A stretch of 64,000 nt of DNA. Source: Tamarix chinensis. Taxonomy: Eukaryota > Streptophyta > Magnoliopsida > Caryophyllales > Tamaricaceae. Under the pieces are notes generated by a model. It was not told where the DNA came from. It made no database searches and saw only the letters and a list, made by a program, of their open reading frames with translations. Where the stretch lies: NCBI GenBank assembly GCA_030549775.1, contig CM060174.1, positions 44,434,707-44,498,706 of the forward strand. The letters are read 5' to 3'. Shown here piece after piece: positions 59,991 to 64,000 of this stretch (positions are counted from its first letter, which is position 1; every line of letters starts with the position of its first letter). A program made the translations under genes and the position numbers.

Positions 59991-61248
59991 GTTGTAGATA
60001 CTACTTTGTTGGGATTTTCTTGTATCAAACTTTTGTATTTGGAGGATCATGATTTTAAGGAAATATATAAAAATTGTGAAAGTTCTACACAAGGGAAATA
60101 TTACATCTCAGAGGGTTACTTATTTAGAGAAAGTAGACTTTATATTCCTGATTGCTCATATAGAGGATTATTAATTGAAGAAGCCCATAATGGTGGACTA
60201 ATGGCACATTTAGGATTTCAAAAGACTTTAGATATACTAATTGATCATTTCTATTAGCCTCATATGAAAAAAGATGTGTTAAAATATTGTGTTAATTGTA
60301 TAGCTTGTAGATAGGCTAAGTCCACATCAAAACCTTTTGGATTGTATACTCCATTGCCTGTTCCTAATTAGCCCTAGACTAATGTTTCCTTAGATTTCAT
60401 TTTAGGCTTGCCTAGGACCAATAGAGCCAAAAATTCAATAATGGTTTTAGTAGATAGGTTTATTAAGATGGCCATTTTGTACCTTGCAATAAAACTAATG
60501 ATGCTATGATTGTAGCTGAATTATTCTTTTCTCATATAGTTAAATTGCATGGAATAACTAAAACAATAGTGTCTGATAGGGATGTTAAATTTCTGAGTCA
60601 TTTTTGGAAGGTTTTGTGGAGTAAATTGGGAACTAAACTGTTATTTTCAACCACATGTCACCCTCAAACAGATGGACAAACAAAGGTAGTAAATAGAACA
60701 TTGGGTAATATGTTGAGAGCTATCCTTGGAAAAAATCTTAAACAATGGGAAATTGTATTACCTCAGGTAGAATTTGCTTATAATAGAACATTAAACTCTA
60801 CAACTAAAAGGACCCCATTTGAGGTTGTGTATGGCTTTAATCCTTTGACTCCCCTTGATTTGAGCTGTTTTCCTAATTATGAGTTGCATAATTTTGATGC
60901 TGAATCCCGTGCTGTAAAAATCAAGAAATTACATGAATATGTGAGTCAACAAATTGCTAAAAGGGTTCAAAAAATGGCCGAGAATGCTAATAAAAAGAGA
61001 AATAAAATGGTTTTTCAACCAGGAGATTTAGTTTGGGTACATCTTAGGAAATAACGTTTTTCAAATCTTAGAAAATCAAAATTAGATCCTAGGGGAGATG
61101 GACCTTTTACTGTATTAGAAAGAATTAATGATAATGCTTATAAAATTGATTTACCTGCTAAATTTGGTAATATTAGTGATTCTTTTAATGTTTCTGATCT
61201 CAGTCCTTTTGTGGGTATTAATCAGGTTTCAGAGACGAAACCTCACCA
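59991..61248 (+). pseudogene. pol: Integrase of element D, catalytic Glu lost
   Basis: The zinc-binding part (HNGGLMAHLGFQKTLDILIDHFY) ends in a TAG where the family has Trp. The first catalytic Asp survives in NVSLDFILGLP (about 60385-60420) beside two TAG stops. A frameshift near 60475 leads to frame 60506-61054 with IVSDRDVKFLSHFW (second Asp) and HPQTDGQTKVVNR, where Lys (codon 60683-60685, AAG) replaces the catalytic Glu. The C-terminal part reads NKMVFQPGDLVWVHLRK, stop, RFSNL...GPFTVLERINDNAYKIDL...FNVSDLSPF. No chromodomain is seen. Frame and domain order match element A. Confidence 0.87.
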
Positions 61249-61260
61249 AGAAGAGGGGAA
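61249..61260 (+). other. Polypurine tract of element D
   Basis: AGAAGAGGGGAA directly abuts the 3' LTR, as expected of the plus-strand primer. Confidence 0.85.
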
Positions 61261-62128
61261 TGATATATATTCTATTAATTCTATTAATTGTACTTAAATA
61301 ATTCTATTAATTGTTATAAATTATGTTGCACATATAATTACTTTTCTTATTGTGTGATTATTTAGGAAATTAACTTAGCACATGGGATTGGATCAATATG
61401 ATTGTTCTAGCTGCTGCTGGGTGCTGTTACAGAAAATGTGTTGTATTGATTTGTGAATATCCCATGTGATGCATTCACCGACATACTTGGCTAATGGGAA
61501 TTAAGCTGGCTGTGTAATCTGCCACCCAAACCATGTTTATTGGGTTAGTTGGAATGTGGATTACTCAACCCTTGGTAGCTATGATTAGCTAGCAAGTTTT
61601 AGCTAATGGGAATTAATTGTAAATCCATTAATTTGGATTATTATCCATTGTAATTATTTTTTTGGGCTGTTTCTTTGCCCCAACTCTTCGATCCCTAATG
61701 TGTATATTTGTCGGCTGATTTTGGGCTGTGTTTGGGTTGATCTATTGTAAAATAAGCGTGAGCCCATCATCCGTATATGGTTGTATCATTTGTATTATAT
61801 ACGCCATATAAAAGGCGTATACGCGGGTTGTACTCTCACCTTTTGGTCAAAATACATTACTGATTGATTTTTTGGAATTCTCTCTCATCTTCTCTCTCTC
61901 TCACGACCTCTTTGTTCGCATCTTCTTCTTCTTCCCGATCTTCTTTCTTAATTTTCTTCTTGATCTTTTCTGTTCTACAACTTCAGCAGCTGTTAATTCA
62001 AATGTGCACTGAGTTTTCTAATTTTCCTTTGGATTTAAAACCCTTAGGCTGATTCTCTTGGCGAATCGAACCTCGCGCTCGATTTTTCGATCCAGTGAAA
62101 ACTTGTGAAACCTGTTCAGGTTTCATCA
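61261..62128 (+). repeat. 3' LTR of Ty3/Gypsy element D (868 bp)
   Basis: It runs from TGATATATATTC to CAGGTTTCATCA. It is longer than the 5' LTR mainly because of a CT-rich block at about 61885-62020, which makes the 62-residue frame at 61864-62052 (low-complexity, not a gene). The rest is closely similar to the 5' copy. Confidence 0.9.
61798..61821 (+). promoter_or_regulatory. TATA box inside a perfect inverted repeat, 3' LTR of D
   Basis: TATACGCC-ATATAAAA-GGCGTATA: arms of eight bases pair perfectly around the TATA element. It is the counterpart of 56511-56534. Confidence 0.72.
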
Positions 62129-62133
62129 GTTAG
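62129..62133 (+). repeat. Target-site duplication GTTAG (right) of element D
   Basis: Identical to 55977-55981, after TTTCATCA. Confidence 0.88.
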
Positions 62134-62728
62134 TATAATTAGTATCTCACCATGAAAAGTTAGATTAAGATTAATGAAATTTAAATTGGTAGATTCTTAC
62201 TTTCAGTGTGTGAAAACACTCACTCTTATGTGTATAGGGTATGATGTGTTTACTCTAATAACTTTTCCAAATGATAATGATCACCCATATATTTGCCATT
62301 ATTCTCAATTCGCCACCGCTGAAAAGAACTAAATTATATAAGAATCAAAAGGTCTTAAAGTTGGTTATAATGGGGCTAAGGTTATAAGTTAGGGTATAAT
62401 TTTGGGTTTGTAGCTTAACTCTATTAACTGGAGAAGCAATTTCTCTTTTTTTTAAGTCACAATCTTTTCACTTCCCTTCAATGGGGATGAAGTTATTCTC
62501 AAAACTTTTTTTTAGAGAATTTAACCTCTCCCTTCAACCAAAAGAATAATAAAAGACTTTCTCATTTTTTTTTATTAGCTCCTTCACCAAAATTTTGCAC
62601 CCCTATGCTTGGATTTTACCTTATTAACAAATGTTTTCCTTGAAAATTTATTGCTTCACTAGTCATAGAGTAAGTAGGGAAAATTCATATGGAGATTAGT
62701 TGTTAATTAAGGTTAAATCAATAGAATA
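62134..62728 (-). other. 3' non-coding region of element E, part 2
   Basis: It continues the Athila 3' region after element D and matches 42815-43350 of C (for example 'tagtatctcaccatgaaaag', 'attcatatggagattag'). The match ends at about 62728, so E is truncated there and its 3' ORF and gag-pol are absent. Confidence 0.78.
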
Positions 62729-64000
62729 AGGGTATGCTTGTTTTGAGAAAAATAAGAAATAAAGAAAAATAAGCAGGAAAGAAAAATAAAGGAAAAAATG
62801 TGAGAAATTAATTTTCTTTTCCTTGTTTGGTTGTTGGAAACATTTTGTGAAAAATATGATTATTGGAAATTATTTTTGGTGTTTGATTTATAAAAATAAA
62901 TTTATAAGAAAAATTGATTATTATTATTATTATTATTTAAATACTTCTATATATTTAATAAAAATTAAAATATTATGTTGATACATGAAAATTCTATAAA
63001 GTGTATAAAAAATTATAAAAACTCCATAAACTTAATAATAATTTTAAATTTTTTTAAAAAATTCTAAAATATTACATAAATAACTTACAATAATTAAAAA
63101 AAATATAATATATCAATAATCTTCAGAACAATCTGATACTAAATTTGGCAATCACAACTTCACCCTTTCCATAACAACTTTTCCTCATTCGCTGCTGCTG
63201 AGGACCCCGATCCTATGACCCCAAGACACCAATAAATCAAAATGAATTCTTATCCGAAATAGGCACAATTACCTCCATGTTCAAAGAGGATTTAAACAAT
63301 GAGAATGTATCAGTAGTACTATTTGACTCTCCAAATTTCAATCTTATGCCATTACCAATCCCTCTAGAGGACATCATACTACTATAATAATAATAATAAT
63401 TTCTAAAATTAAAATTAAAATTGTCATAATTAAAAAATATGATTATGTTTATAATTATTATAATTTAAAACTAAAATACTTAAAATACTATTATACTTAT
63501 TATAGTTTTATACTATTTTACACAATAGGAACAATTTATAAGGAACAAAGATATTACTATCAACCATATAAGAAAGGTGGAATGCATGCAAGTCTATTCA
63601 ATTACCAATCATACATGTAGAATGTTGGATCATATATATTGTAGCTCATTACTGCTTGCTTTAGAGTTTCACCCTCCTAGAGGATGGAAGATTCCCCACA
63701 AGCTTCTCCCTCCATCCTTAAGGGGCTTTGAAGAGATTTTACAAGGAATAACTGAAGAGACGTGGATGGTGGAAGATCGATAGGCTTTTCGCACATGAGA
63801 AGGGTTTTAAGTAATAGTTTTTGAGGAAGTGAAGATGGGAATCTGCTCACCCTTCTTGCTCTAGCATCAAATAAGTAATAGCTTAGGAGAGAGATAAGTC
63901 TCTTGAACTTAGAAACAACATCCCATGTTTTCCTCCTTCCATTTTGAGATGATATAATGATGTGGTTTTATCAAATTAAATGGAAGGTTGGATAGAAGAT
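62729..64000. other. AT-rich DNA, unassigned
   Basis: Unrelated to the Athila copies. It begins with 'gtatgcttgttttgag' and purine-rich text, then poly-A/T-rich DNA with small ATT runs (62925-62938, 63386-63398). The 68-residue frame at 63577-63783 (LALEFHPPRGWKIPHKLLPPSLRGFEEI) is not recognised, and I do not call it. Host intergenic DNA or another decayed repeat are both possible. Confidence 0.45.

Noticed and set aside
63577..63783. 68-residue frame near the right end
   Set aside because: Short, no recognisable motif and no supporting exon signals; could be chance.

Overview
The window is plant nuclear DNA, AT-rich and made almost entirely of LTR retrotransposons. Evidence is the tRNA-Asp-type primer site of Athila elements, the 3' ORF specific to plant Athila, Ty3/Gypsy gag-pol domains, 5-bp target duplications and a plant LINE ORF1 relic. 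No host gene, tRNA or rRNA was recognised. The species cannot be named from the sequence.

Layout. 1-6912: old intergenic DNA with a small minus-strand LTR element without visible coding capacity (1336-3601) and a LINE ORF1 (DUF4283) relic (about 5090-5700). 6918-11566: a 4.65-kb solo LTR with a perfect AGGAA target duplication, probably inserted in an older related repeat. 11572-14060: unclassified DNA with degenerate GGTTTGACC-type repeats. 14061-53606: one nested stack. Its oldest layer is a decayed Athila element on the minus strand (here 'C': LTRs 14061-22976 and 52045-53606). C was entered in its left LTR by a Ty3/Gypsy element 'A' (14877-22267, TSD ATAAC) and in its 3' non-coding region by a solo LTR of the same family, A' (23124-42687, TSD GCATT). 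A' was split by a second 4.5-kb solo LTR (23316-42041, TSD CTTCT), which was in turn split by a young Athila element 'B' (23745-37980, TSD CCTAC/CCTGC). 53607-54281: short unclassified spacer. 54282-62728: the 3' end of another Athila copy 'E', split by Ty3/Gypsy element 'D' (55982-62128, TSD GTTAG). 62729-64000: unassigned AT-rich DNA.

Element B is the only one with full-length ORFs: an 1842-aa gag-pol (capsid, zinc knuckle, protease, RT, RNase H, integrase) and, downstream, a 417-aa Athila 3' ORF, all on the minus strand. Its one visible catalytic defect is Glu in place of the protease Asp. A, C and D are pseudogenes with stops, frameshifts and deletions.

Two observations stand out. First, B ends in an aberrant structure: the right LTR stops after 265 bp at a 4-bp microhomology (GATT) and is followed by a 2.67-kb copy of B's own left flank plus LTR. 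This is best explained by tandem duplication followed by LTR-LTR deletion. Second, all Athila copies carry a module of paired imperfect palindromes with an AACACGG/CCGTGTT core. It occurs twice per LTR and in an 83-bp tandem array between pol and the 3' ORF, and looks like a family-specific binding-site or RNA-hairpin system.
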